Made by a program: the position numbers and the translations under genes
The notes under the pieces: generated by a model
What the model was told of the DNA's origin: nothing
The model's input: the letters and a program-made list of their open reading frames with translations, nothing else
Databases searched by the model: none
Assembly: GCF_003095655.1 (NCBI RefSeq)
Contig: NZ_CP029151.1
Location: 3,533,001 to 3,597,000, forward strand
Direction of reading: 5' to 3'
DNA from: Dokdonia sp. Dokd-P16
GTDB taxonomy: Bacteria; Bacteroidota; Bacteroidia; Flavobacteriales; Flavobacteriaceae
DNA length: 64,000 bases
In this document: one piece after another, positions 1 to 8,331 of the stretch
Layout: each line of letters begins with the position of its first letter
Numbering within the stretch: the stretch's first letter is position 1

Positions 1-164
1 TGATATCCTACAGGTACAAAAATTTTGAGGTATGGACTCAAGCACTCAACATTTTTGATGATTTATATGCGGCTAGAGCCTCCTTCAACCAGTTTAGCGG
101 TGAGAACAGTTATACTATTGGAAACCCTAGAGCCTTTCACATAGGTGGTCGATTACATTTTTAA
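1..164 (+). CDS. TonB-dependent receptor, C-terminal end (partial)
   Basis: The reading frame is open from the window edge to a TAA at 162-164 and gives about 53 residues ending in GGRLHF. A terminal aromatic residue after alternating polar and hydrophobic residues is typical of the last strand of an outer-membrane beta-barrel. The motif NPRAFHIGGRLHF resembles the end of TonB-dependent siderophore receptors. The PepSY membrane gene directly downstream, a common partner of such receptors, supports an iron-uptake role. The rest of the gene lies outside the window, so the substrate cannot be judged. Confidence 0.7.
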   Translation, partial: ISYRYKNFEVWTQALNIFDDLYAARASFNQFSGENSYTIGNPRAFHIGGRLHF

Positions 165-218
165 TAATCTATAAACTGTATCTGTCACTTTACACAAGTG
201 GCAGATACATCAATATAT

Positions 219-1451
219 ATGAAAAATAAAAAAATAAATCAGTGGTTATGGAAATGGCACGTCATTGCAGGACTTATAGCCACTCCTTTTATAATACTCC
301 TAGCCATTACTGGAGGTATTTACTTATTTAAGGATAAGTATGAAAAGCCACATAAGGAGCGTATTACTGTAGTTACTCCTAGTAATTATCGCTATAGTTA
401 CGAAGAGCAACGCAAAACGGCAGATGCTATTTTAGGTAAACCACATAACGCTATGATAGTAACATCTAGTGACTCTCTAGCAACGGAATTTGTTTCTGGT
501 AGATTTGGTCATAAAAAAAGTGTTTTTATAAACCCTTATACCAATACACAAACTGGAATGATTGCTGCTAGTGATGGATTGATGTACAAGGTGCGCAAAC
601 TACACGGAGAGTTACTTATAGGAACTCCAGGCACACTTGCAATTGAGCTTATTGCAAGCTGGATGGTTGTTCTACTCATTACGGGTATTTTTATATGGTG
701 GCCTACTCGGGGATTTAAATTACAAGGTTTTTTCATCCCAAGATGGAAGCAAGGAAAACAAGTATTATTGAGAGATATACATGCTATTGTAGCCTTTTGG
801 ATCTCAGGACTTTTACTACTAGTATTGGCAGGTGCTTTTCCTTGGACAAATATTGTGGGGAAAAACTTCAAAACCATTCAAGAAATTACAGATACAGGAT
901 TTCCTACCTCTTGGCATGGTATAGGTGTGGGTAAACCTTCTAGTGATAAAACAATAGCACTTGATCTTATGGTAGAAAAAGCTGCTACGCTTCCACTGGA
1001 GGGTACTATAACCCTTGATTTCCCTAAAGGTCCTGCAGGTGTTTACAGTGTGGGTAATACTTATTATCAAGAGTTAGAAAAACAGCAGAAATTTCATTTT
1101 AATCAATATACAGGTGAAGAGCTCCTAGCGCAGCAATGGAGTGATGTGGGTATTTTAATGCGCGGCCGTATGTGGGTTATGGCTTTTCATCAAGGTCAAT
1201 TTGGACCATGGAATTGGTATTTAATGCTCGGTGTAGCGCTTTTTCTAATCGCTTCAAGTATCGCAGCTATACTATCCTATTTTTCAAAAAAACCTAAAAA
1301 CAAATGGATTTTGCCTAAAACACCTAAAAATTTCAACCCTTCTAGATTTGTCATAGGACTTATAATTCTTTTAGGGATATTATTTCCTTTATTTGGACTT
1401 TCAGTCCTATTAATACTGATTTTACAAAAAATCAAAGTAATTAGAAATTAA
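219..1451 (+). CDS. PepSY-associated transmembrane protein
   Basis: A 410-residue membrane protein of the PepSY_TM family. Four hydrophobic segments are visible: near residues 15-40 (GLIATPFIILLAITGGIYL), about 145-165, about 195-215, and a C-terminal group from about 335. The loops carry PepSY-like sequence (DGLMYKVRKLHGELLIGTPG). Conserved His residues in or near the membrane (WKWHVIAG, LHGELL, DIHAIVAFW, MAFHQGQF) fit the heme-binding or ferric-reductase-like role proposed for family members beside siderophore receptors. A GTG at 198 is in frame, but the ATG at 219 puts the conserved WLWKWHVIAGLI at the usual distance from the start. Probably co-transcribed with the receptor. Iron reduction is inferred. 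Confidence 0.8.
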   Translation: MKNKKINQWLWKWHVIAGLIATPFIILLAITGGIYLFKDKYEKPHKERITVVTPSNYRYSYEEQRKTADAILGKPHNAMIVTSSDSLATEFVSGRFGHKKSVFINPYTNTQTGMIAASDGLMYKVRKLHGELLIGTPGTLAIELIASWMVVLLITGIFIWWPTRGFKLQGFFIPRWKQGKQVLLRDIHAIVAFWISGLLLLVLAGAFPWTNIVGKNFKTIQEITDTGFPTSWHGIGVGKPSSDKTIALDLMVEKAATLPLEGTITLDFPKGPAGVYSVGNTYYQELEKQQKFHFNQYTGEELLAQQWSDVGILMRGRMWVMAFHQGQFGPWNWYLMLGVALFLIASSIAAILSYFSKKPKNKWILPKTPKNFNPSRFVIGLIILLGILFPLFGLSVLLILILQKIKVIRN

Positions 1452-1486
1452 AATAAATATATCTTCACAAGATATACTAGTAATCA

Positions 1487-1522
1487 AAAGGCTCTTTAAA
1501 CATATGGTTTATAGAGCCTTTT
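1487..1522 (+). terminator. Rho-independent terminator after the PepSY gene
   Basis: Inverted repeat AAAAGGCTCT / AGAGCCTTTT (10 bp stem, 16 nt loop) starting 36 bp after the stop codon and followed by an AT-rich run. Confidence 0.8.
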
Positions 1523-1761
1523 ATATATACTTTGCTATAGTTTTTTCATATTACAAACTTGCTTGTAAAGCTATTGAGCAAATGTTTTATCATAAATATA
1601 TTATCACCTTTTATCATGTACATTTATAGGTGTGCCTTTTAACTCTAGTACACATAAAAGAAGAAAGAAGTCATAAAGAAAATAATTATAGATTAAATTT
1701 TTATAGTTTGTTACCATATAACATTGTCTTATTCATTAATAAGACTACTATTTTTTTAGTA

Positions 1762-1777
1762 CGCTTTCGCGAAAGCG
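1762..1777. repeat. Palindrome CGCTTTCGCGAAAGCG, intergenic copy
   Basis: Perfect 16-bp palindrome, 85 bp before the hairpin at 1847. Not followed by a T-tract. Confidence 0.95.
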
Positions 1778-1846
1778 TGACTACCACAAGTAGTACTGTT
1801 TCACATAATAACTTAGAACTATTCTTATAAATCTTCATGATGCAAA

Positions 1847-1878
1847 AAATCCTCACTGTCTCATGACAATGAGGATTT
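1847..1878. terminator. Hairpin between convergent genes
   Basis: AAATCCTCACTGTC pairs with GACAATGAGGATTT (14 bp, one mismatch, 4 nt loop). Lying about 110 bp beyond the manA stop, it could end transcription from either side. The same stem sequence (AATCCTCAT) recurs in the terminator at 45932. Confidence 0.6.
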
Positions 1879-1986
1879 ATTATATAATCTATACGTAACC
1901 TTAGTATTGCTTCATCTAATAGAAGTAACAATAACAACAACGTACATCCTAGATTTACTAAGCGGTTTACGTACAGAATTAATTCA

Positions 1987-2955
1987 TTAATCAATATATA
2001 CTTCTAGAAATTGAGCATCTTTTGCAAAGAAAAAAGCTTCTTTAGTATTTGCTGGAAGTAAAACGGTCTCACCTTTAAATACAATTTCTGTCTTATTATT
2101 TACGGTTACAGAGGCACAACCCTCTACACACATAAGTATTACAAAAGAATCTAGATTTGCATAAGACTTTTCATAGGCTTTGTTAACTCTCAATACATTG
2201 GTTGTAAAGTAATCACAAGCAACAACATTTGACGAGGTATTACTATTTGCTTTACATTCTTTCTTACACTCCTCATAAAATTCTCTTGTTGCAGCCACAG
2301 ACTGGTCAAGGTGTAAATCTCTTTTTTGACCTTCTTTATCTTCGCGATCCCAGTCATATACTCTATATGTGATATCTGAGGTTTGCTGTATCTCTGCTGC
2401 GAGTACTCCTGCTCCTATAGCATGAATCTTTCCTGCTGGGATAAAATATGCATCACCTCTTGTTACTTTTTCTTTATTAAATACATCATATACGTTATCT
2501 CCTGTTACATCACGTAAGATTTCTGTATTTGCATTTTTATCTTTAAGGCCTAATATGATCTCTGCTTCTTCTTCGTGATCCATGATGTACCACATTTCGG
2601 TTTTACCGTATGAGTTATGATCCCTTTGTGCCATCTCATCATCTGGGTGTACTTGTACAGAGAGATTAGTTTTTGCATCTAGAAACTTTATAAGCAAAGG
2701 AAACTCATTTCCAAATCGTTCATAATTTGCAGCTCCTACAAACTCGCTTGTGTGGTTTTCTAAAAGAGAAACTAGTGATTCTCCTTCGTATAATCCATTT
2801 GCTACCTGTGATATATTTCCTTCTACTCCAGATATTTCCCAGCTCTCACCGGTCGTGTCGCTAGTACATTTCTTGTTAAGTACTGATTGTAGTTTAGATC
2901 CTCCCCAGATTTTTTCTTGAAGGATAGGCTCAAATTTTATAGGATAGATGTTCAT
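1987..2955 (-). CDS. manA: Mannose-6-phosphate isomerase, class I type
   Basis: 322 residues, the usual length for short bacterial type I phosphomannose isomerases, cupin fold. It interconverts fructose-6-P and mannose-6-P and so feeds GDP-mannose synthesis. Visible hallmarks are the N-terminal EKIWGG, the zinc-ligand motif QVHPDDE, the nearby GKTEMWY glutamate, and IPAGKIHAIG. It lies 57 bp downstream of the GT2 gene on the same strand, so both are probably transcribed from the promoter near 3860. That links sugar-precursor supply to EPS synthesis. Start chosen at MNIYPIKFEPILQEKIW, as in the family. Confidence 0.92.
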   Translation of the reverse strand: MNIYPIKFEPILQEKIWGGSKLQSVLNKKCTSDTTGESWEISGVEGNISQVANGLYEGESLVSLLENHTSEFVGAANYERFGNEFPLLIKFLDAKTNLSVQVHPDDEMAQRDHNSYGKTEMWYIMDHEEEAEIILGLKDKNANTEILRDVTGDNVYDVFNKEKVTRGDAYFIPAGKIHAIGAGVLAAEIQQTSDITYRVYDWDREDKEGQKRDLHLDQSVAATREFYEECKKECKANSNTSSNVVACDYFTTNVLRVNKAYEKSYANLDSFVILMCVEGCASVTVNNKTEIVFKGETVLLPANTKEAFFFAKDAQFLEVYID

Positions 2956-3012
2956 AATAGTAGATTTGATGTGGATAAATGATGTTTTATAGGGACTAGG
3001 AAACAGTAATTA

Positions 3013-3822
3013 TTATGCTGCTATAGAAAATTCTTGAGACATAGTATCTAATGCAAATTCTGTAGGGATTGCGCTGGCTGCTGTGTTGCTTTGAAAAGCA
3101 TAGTTCATCCAGATTTGTGTAAGATTCATTGGGATTTGTAAAGCATCTTTCATTCCTAACTTAGAATCATCTACATGTACCCATCTCATAAGTGGTTGCT
3201 CAAAGATGTTGTTCATTGTGTTTTCTTTTCCTAGGTAGCTCTTAAGACGTAAGAAGATCTCAACATCAAATAACCATCTGCTAGTAAAAGCATTGTCATA
3301 TACTACAGGCACGATACTTCTTGTAAATACTTTTGCTCCACACTGCGTGTCTCTTATAGGTAATCCTAAGATTAATAAGATAAACTGCTTCACAAATTTT
3401 GAAAACATGTTTCTCATAAAGTTACGTTCTATCGTACCGCTTCCTAAAGCGTTTCTAGAACCGAATACTACGAGCTTTCCCTCAGTCTTCAGAGTTTTAA
3501 CGAGGTCCTTAAAATCTCTGAAGTCTGTTGAGAGGTCTGCATCCATAAATCCTATCGTAGAGATAGTAGACTTGCTATATAAGAATCTAGCTCCTGCTCT
3601 TACAGCTGTTGCTTTTCCTGAGTTCTTTTTTACATCTACAATGCTTATTGCATTAGGCGCTTGTTCTTTCATACTATAAAGAACCTCTAGCGTTTTATCT
3701 TTACTTCCGTCGTTTACAAAGCATAAATGATAATCGCTGTTTTCTTTAATGAATGACACAAATGCGTTTGTGTTAAGTCTCTTTTCTTCGTTGTAGCAAG
3801 GGATGATTATTCCAGTTTTCAT
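3013..3822 (-). CDS. Glycosyltransferase family 2, dolichyl-phosphate-glucosyltransferase-like
   Basis: 269 residues with a GT-A fold. Visible are the nucleotide-binding start IIIPCYNEEKRL, VNDGSKDKT, the metal-binding DADLS (DXD-like) and the acceptor-site region RDTQCGAKVF. QFILLILGLPIRDTQCG is the segment seen in polyprenyl-phosphate sugar transferases (ALG5/DPM1 type). The likely product is a polyprenyl-phosphate-linked sugar made on the cytoplasmic face of the inner membrane. Its divergent neighbour, a large GT-C-like membrane protein, could use that donor. The donor sugar is unknown; adjacent manA suggests mannose or a derivative, as inference. Confidence 0.85.
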   Translation of the reverse strand: MKTGIIIPCYNEEKRLNTNAFVSFIKENSDYHLCFVNDGSKDKTLEVLYSMKEQAPNAISIVDVKKNSGKATAVRAGARFLYSKSTISTIGFMDADLSTDFRDFKDLVKTLKTEGKLVVFGSRNALGSGTIERNFMRNMFSKFVKQFILLILGLPIRDTQCGAKVFTRSIVPVVYDNAFTSRWLFDVEIFLRLKSYLGKENTMNNIFEQPLMRWVHVDDSKLGMKDALQIPMNLTQIWMNYAFQSNTAASAIPTEFALDTMSQEFSIAA

Positions 3823-3897
3823 AATGTGTGTTTTTGTGTGTTGTTATTGTTTTACAGTACAAACATACCTCGCTTTTCTCGTTGACAGCCAGTGTTT

Positions 3898-3929
3898 TCG
3901 ATGGCTAGCGGCTTACTATAGACGGTTAC
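3898..3929. promoter_or_regulatory. LytTR-type operator of the GT2-manA unit
   Basis: Two related 11-mers 21 bp apart: TCGATGGCTAG (3898) and TAGACGGTTAC (3919). A -7-like TAnnTTTG element for the minus strand (TATGTTTG, plus-strand 3860-3867) ends 59 bp from the start of the second 11-mer. The same 59-bp distance is seen before the genes starting at 11388 and 14097. Confidence 0.5.
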
Positions 3930-3958
3930 CACTCGTCGAAGGTTAAACCATTTATCGA
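3929..3958. promoter_or_regulatory. LytTR-type operator of the 4013 operon
   Basis: On the minus strand TCGATAAATGG (3958 to 3948) and TCGACGAGTGG (3939 to 3929) are 19 bp apart. Read toward the gene they are ACCACTCGT and ACCATTTAT; the second matches the published LytTR half-site pattern [TA][AC][CA]GTTN[AG][TG] at 8 of 9 positions. A TATCTTTT element at 3993-4000 could be the -7 box. The 19-bp period departs from the 21 bp of the other sites. Confidence 0.5.
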
Positions 3959-4012
3959 AAGAACTATCTTTGATTCAGAATATTAAAAAGGGTATCTTTT
4001 CACTCCCAAACA

Positions 4013-7000
4013 ATGCAGTCAAAAACAAACAAATACTTAGTAAGCGCCGTGCTCCTTGGAATGATTTTCCACGGGACGGCTATGTTCTTTACTGTAGAGC
4101 GCACATATGATGCGCTTATACACTTGTTTTTTGCAAATCATTATGCAACGAGCTGGTTTGAGCCGTGGAGTTATAGTTGGTATACCGGCTTTACCGTTAT
4201 GGGCTATCCGCCACTGGTACATCAAACCATTGGTGCCCTGTCTTATATAGGCGGACTCAAATTTGGGATGTTTACGGTTGCACTTACAGGCGTTGTGCTA
4301 TTTATTACTGGTGTCTATCGCTTTACCAAAGTCTTAATACCTAATAAAAAGGTTGCAGGATATGCTGCTTTAATGGCCGTTTTTAGTTCGTCCTTTGTAG
4401 AAACGCTTCACATTTTTGGGCAACTACCTAGTATTATAGGTATCTCCGTATTAATGCACTGTCTTCCCGAAATCTATCTATGGGTAAAGACAGCACGCAA
4501 ACGACACCTATTTAAAGCCCTTGCATTACTTTCGGTTACTGTTACTTCACATCACGTTACACCTATATTTGGGATGGTCTTTTTTATATTTCCCTTATTA
4601 GGTATGGTGGTAATGGATGCTGCGAGAGAAAAGGTGAATAGTACAAAGGAGGTTACTGTTATCGCTTTCGCGAAAGCGGTATGGACCCACTTAAGGCGTA
4701 TCGTTATATTTGGAGCTTGCTCGCTCGTACTTATCGTAGGTTGCATTTTTCCATATTGGGTAAACACAAAAAATAATCCCATCACACAGGTACCTATTCC
4801 GCATGGATCTAGAGATAATTTTCTTGAAGTGCTCTCCTCTGGTTTAGTATTCTTTGTGATTCCTTGGGGACTTTTGATGTTCTTACTTCCTTATTTTTTC
4901 TATAGGTACTACAGTAAGAGACTACTTTTTTTTGGGATATCATTTACCTTGTTATTGATTTTAGGAACCGGTGGAACTACTCCCGTGCCTCTAGCAATGC
5001 TGGGAGAAAATGCTTTTAATATATTAACCTTAGATCGCTTTACATTATGGGCATCTATCATGGCGTTGCCCGTTTTTGGAGAGTTCTGTTATCGCTTTGT
5101 AGAAGGTGATTACAAAGCCTACTTACAAGAAAAGTGGGGAACATTAGTACATAGAGCGTCTGGAGCATTCTTATCATTCCTCTTCATCTTTATTGCCATA
5201 TTCACGATAACCTTAGGAAAGTTTAGACCGAGCCAGCCAGATGCTATAAAAATGACGCCTATTGTAAACTTCTTAAATGAAGATGAGCATTATAAATGGA
5301 GATATTTACCTCTAGGTTTTGGAGACCAAATGGCATGGCTATCTGCGCAAACTAAGGCTACTACGGTAGATGGTGATTACCACTCTGCAAGAAGATTACC
5401 AGAGCTTACCACAAGAGCGGTGGAGCGTCTCGAAAACTCAAAATATAGAGGTATAGAGGGTATAGGATCGCTACAACAGTTTCTTACAGTACCAGAAAAA
5501 TACCATTTGAAGTATGTCTTTTCAAACGATAAGTTTTATGACCCTCTACTCTATTTTGCTGGTTGGCATAGATTGAGCCTACTAGAAAATGGTATCATGG
5601 TATGGGAAAAAGCAGGTATCGCTCCTTTGCCAAGTGTTTTGCCTAGAGAAGATGCTCCGCTAGTTTTAAAGCTCATGTGGGGAATTATACCATTTACCAC
5701 AGTGATCATTGCTTTTTTACTTCATTTGGGTTCGCTGTGGACACGCTCCTTTAAGAGAAAAAAAGAGCTGCCATTATACTTTGCCTTTGCTCCAGTTTAC
5801 AAGCGTGCACCGTCGCTATTGTATCGGGCATCTGTGGTGTGGACCATCATCTTACTGATTGTGATTGCCTTTGGCGGATATTTATTTTATGTAAAAAACA
5901 CCACCCAACTTTCGGCTAACAATGTGGTTACGGCATATTATGATGCGGTAGATTTTAAAGAATTTGAGCGAGCACATTCTTATCTAGATCCAGATAGTGA
6001 CAAGAAACTATCTCAATTTATGTTAGAAATTTCTGTCTCAGATGGTTTATTAAGTTCTTATGCAAAGTTGGATAGTCTATACATAGACATTATCCCTAAA
6101 ACAGATACCACTGCTTTAGGAATTGTAGATGCTACGTGGATTACACCACTTAAAGAAATTGAAACTCACGACGAGTTACAACTACTTAAAAAGAGAAGTA
6201 AATGGTATATCGTTCCTAAAACTGTAGATCCAGATATACCGCCAGAGCAGCTTCTCATACAGAGTGGAACTAGATTTTATAACCACGGAAAACGGGCTGT
6301 AACATCAGAGCAAACTTTTCATGAGGATGTACTCAAGCAACCAGTTGTAGAGGTGCTCTCTGCAAGACTGGTGCAACTAGATACAACCTATGCTATCGTA
6401 GGAGAAATTCAAAATGTAGATAATATCCCTGCAGATATTTCTGTGACGGGAGCAATCTACAATGAGAATAATGAAGAATTAGCCAGATTTAATGCTAAGG
6501 ATGTAGTTAAACATAAATTGTTACCTAAAGAGACTACACTTTACCGTATCAATTTTGAAGGTATTGCGTGGGCTTCTGCCACAGAAGAAAAACCGGCTAC
6601 CTATGAACCAGATGCTTTTACAGACGTTGATCTTACAGACATCCCTGTAAATTTTGAAGTACAAGTAAGCGCAAATGTTGCTACCACAGATTTATATCAA
6701 GCAGTAGATCTTTCTAAGGTGCAGCAAGAAGAAAATACACTTAATGGTTTCCTCTTCAATACAAGTATAGAAGAAGCGACCATACCACAACTGCTCATAG
6801 GCTACTATAACAAAGAAAAAGAATTGCTATGGGTAGAAAGTAGGTATATAGATGAGAGTGTGCGCCAGCAACGTAAAAGACCATTTTCTGAGCTATTATA
6901 CTCAGATATCTTACCTACAGAAGTAGCCTCTGGATTAAAAACAGCTTCTGTAAACGGACTACCTAACCAGAGTATATCTGATAAGGTGGTGCCACAAAGA

Positions 7001-7099
7001 AACGCATCTGGAAGTGAGCAATCATTTATACCTATCAAAAATATGCCGTATGCATATATTACAATTACCACTAACAACTATGTGGGTAATCCAAAATGA
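4013..7099 (+). CDS. Large polytopic membrane protein, GT-C-like, of the EPS locus
   Basis: 1028 residues. The first ~400 residues hold roughly ten or more hydrophobic segments, starting at YLVSAVLLGMIFHGTAMFF. A loop carries TYDALIHLFFANHYATSWF and GYPPLVHQ, reminiscent of the acidic first loop of GT-C transferases and of the membrane family annotated as 6-pyruvoyl-tetrahydropterin-synthase-related. Two more helices lie near 551-575 and 610-628. The last ~400 residues look extracytoplasmic, with an NTF2-like piece (VTAYYDAVDFKEFERAHSYL). It overlaps the next gene by 4 bp. I infer a role in polymerising or transferring EPS sugars. The palindrome at 4663 encodes AFAKA inside it. Confidence 0.6.
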   Translation: MQSKTNKYLVSAVLLGMIFHGTAMFFTVERTYDALIHLFFANHYATSWFEPWSYSWYTGFTVMGYPPLVHQTIGALSYIGGLKFGMFTVALTGVVLFITGVYRFTKVLIPNKKVAGYAALMAVFSSSFVETLHIFGQLPSIIGISVLMHCLPEIYLWVKTARKRHLFKALALLSVTVTSHHVTPIFGMVFFIFPLLGMVVMDAAREKVNSTKEVTVIAFAKAVWTHLRRIVIFGACSLVLIVGCIFPYWVNTKNNPITQVPIPHGSRDNFLEVLSSGLVFFVIPWGLLMFLLPYFFYRYYSKRLLFFGISFTLLLILGTGGTTPVPLAMLGENAFNILTLDRFTLWASIMALPVFGEFCYRFVEGDYKAYLQEKWGTLVHRASGAFLSFLFIFIAIFTITLGKFRPSQPDAIKMTPIVNFLNEDEHYKWRYLPLGFGDQMAWLSAQTKATTVDGDYHSARRLPELTTRAVERLENSKYRGIEGIGSLQQFLTVPEKYHLKYVFSNDKFYDPLLYFAGWHRLSLLENGIMVWEKAGIAPLPSVLPREDAPLVLKLMWGIIPFTTVIIAFLLHLGSLWTRSFKRKKELPLYFAFAPVYKRAPSLLYRASVVWTIILLIVIAFGGYLFYVKNTTQLSANNVVTAYYDAVDFKEFERAHSYLDPDSDKKLSQFMLEISVSDGLLSSYAKLDSLYIDIIPKTDTTALGIVDATWITPLKEIETHDELQLLKKRSKWYIVPKTVDPDIPPEQLLIQSGTRFYNHGKRAVTSEQTFHEDVLKQPVVEVLSARLVQLDTTYAIVGEIQNVDNIPADISVTGAIYNENNEELARFNAKDVVKHKLLPKETTLYRINFEGIAWASATEEKPATYEPDAFTDVDLTDIPVNFEVQVSANVATTDLYQAVDLSKVQQEENTLNGFLFNTSIEEATIPQLLIGYYNKEKELLWVESRYIDESVRQQRKRPFSELLYSDILPTEVASGLKTASVNGLPNQSISDKVVPQRNASGSEQSFIPIKNMPYAYITITTNNYVGNPK
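4663..4678. repeat. Palindrome CGCTTTCGCGAAAGCG inside the 4013 gene
   Basis: In frame as IAFAKAV, in a loop between two hydrophobic segments. Confidence 0.95.
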
Positions 7100-8331
7100 T
7101 AAAACGTAGCACATACATATCGTCCTTTGCTATCGTTGCACTATCGCTGCTCACAGTGTTCTGTTCTTGTGCAGATAAAGCTGCAGTAAAAACAGTGCAA
7201 CATACTGCCATAACTTTAGAGGATATAGGTAATCAAACAGTTACAGATAAGGGATTGTATATACCAATTATAACAGGCAGTGCACTAGATGAGCAAACTG
7301 TTTATCTAATTCTATCAAGTACCTACGCCACCATCGTTATTGAACCCGAAATACTAGATAATACAGAACAGTTTTACATCCCGCCTAGTTTTACTAAACG
7401 AAGCGGTGTCGTGAATTATAGCCTTTATAGTACTGAGAACATCACTCAAGAAGGTCAGTTCACCTTATTACCAGACACAAACCATTTAGGCACTATTGAG
7501 ACATATCTTGGTCCGCGTAGTATTGTTGCAAATGTGCGCGACTACACCATGCTGGTGAGTATCCCGACAGACACACTAGATAACACGCTACCGGACAATA
7601 CTCAGGTAGCACTTAAGTCACAATTTAAGTCAGCGGTTACTACTACTACGCATCCTATATCTTCTGGTTTTGTGTGGAAACGCATTTCTTCTCCGCTACG
7701 CACAGGGAGAGTGAGCACAGGGAGTACGCTTGAAAATATCTCGTCAAAAGAACTCGTAGCAGATGTGTTTCCAGATGTAGCTGAAAATTTTCAGATAGAA
7801 GCAAATAATAATCATAACTATGCAGATGGCAACGAGATCATCAGCTTTCAGAGTACGCAAATACGCGATGAGCATGGCAATGTGATGACAGATGGAACGC
7901 TCGTTACTTTTTATATGACAGATGCTACAGATGCCCACTGGCAGAATAAAGCGAGTACGGTTAATGGGTACGCTTTCGCGAAAGCGTTACACCCACAATC
8001 ACCCACCACATGGAATGTAAGAGCAGCCGTGACGGGTATTGCACAAAGCAACTCCATAACACAGCAATTTGAATCCATCATTACCTCCATCCCTACTCCA
8101 ACAATAACAGAAAGAAACTTGACCATAGGACCGCTTACAAGCTACTTAGGACAATTGGTACAAAACGGAATTGACGTATCTGTCACCATAGGAAATGAAA
8201 CCCGCAACGGACAAACGAAAAATGGTGAGGCTACCTTTTATCTAAAAGAAGAAGATTATCCTACTGGAACATATGACATTGTAGTTCGTTGTTTAGGACT
8301 AGAAAGTAACACCCAAATATCAATAGATTGA
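7096..8331 (+). CDS. Predicted lipoprotein of the EPS operon, Ig-like
   Basis: 411 residues. The N-terminus (positively charged, then SSFAIVALSLLTVFCSC) is a lipoprotein-type signal with Cys23/Cys25 as candidate lipidation sites. The rest is beta-rich. The segment around residue 240-300 (DGNEIISFQSTQIRDEHGNV, then DGTLVTFYMTD) resembles bacterial Ig-like (Big/invasin-type) domains with a DxxGN turn. It overlaps both neighbours by 4 bp, so translation is probably coupled. A periplasmic or outer-membrane structural role in EPS export is inferred from context only; no catalytic motif is visible. Confidence 0.6.
   Translation: MIKRSTYISSFAIVALSLLTVFCSCADKAAVKTVQHTAITLEDIGNQTVTDKGLYIPIITGSALDEQTVYLILSSTYATIVIEPEILDNTEQFYIPPSFTKRSGVVNYSLYSTENITQEGQFTLLPDTNHLGTIETYLGPRSIVANVRDYTMLVSIPTDTLDNTLPDNTQVALKSQFKSAVTTTTHPISSGFVWKRISSPLRTGRVSTGSTLENISSKELVADVFPDVAENFQIEANNNHNYADGNEIISFQSTQIRDEHGNVMTDGTLVTFYMTDATDAHWQNKASTVNGYAFAKALHPQSPTTWNVRAAVTGIAQSNSITQQFESIITSIPTPTITERNLTIGPLTSYLGQLVQNGIDVSVTIGNETRNGQTKNGEATFYLKEEDYPTGTYDIVVRCLGLESNTQISID
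7971..7986. repeat. Palindrome CGCTTTCGCGAAAGCG inside the lipoprotein gene
   Basis: In frame as YAFAKAL within the Ig-like part. Confidence 0.95.

Larger units (their letters stand above)
1523..1986. other. Intergenic region without a convincing gene
   Basis: AT-rich stretch between the PepSY gene and the end of manA. It holds one copy of the CGCTTTCGCGAAAGCG palindrome (1762-1777) and a strong hairpin (1847-1878). Open frames here translate into low-complexity sequence (runs of Leu and Val) with no family resemblance, so I call no gene. Confidence 0.6.

Noticed and set aside
1630-1994. Overlapping open frames on both strands after the PepSY gene
   Set aside because: Low-complexity products, one crossing the palindrome in the RFRES frame; no family pattern and no start context.
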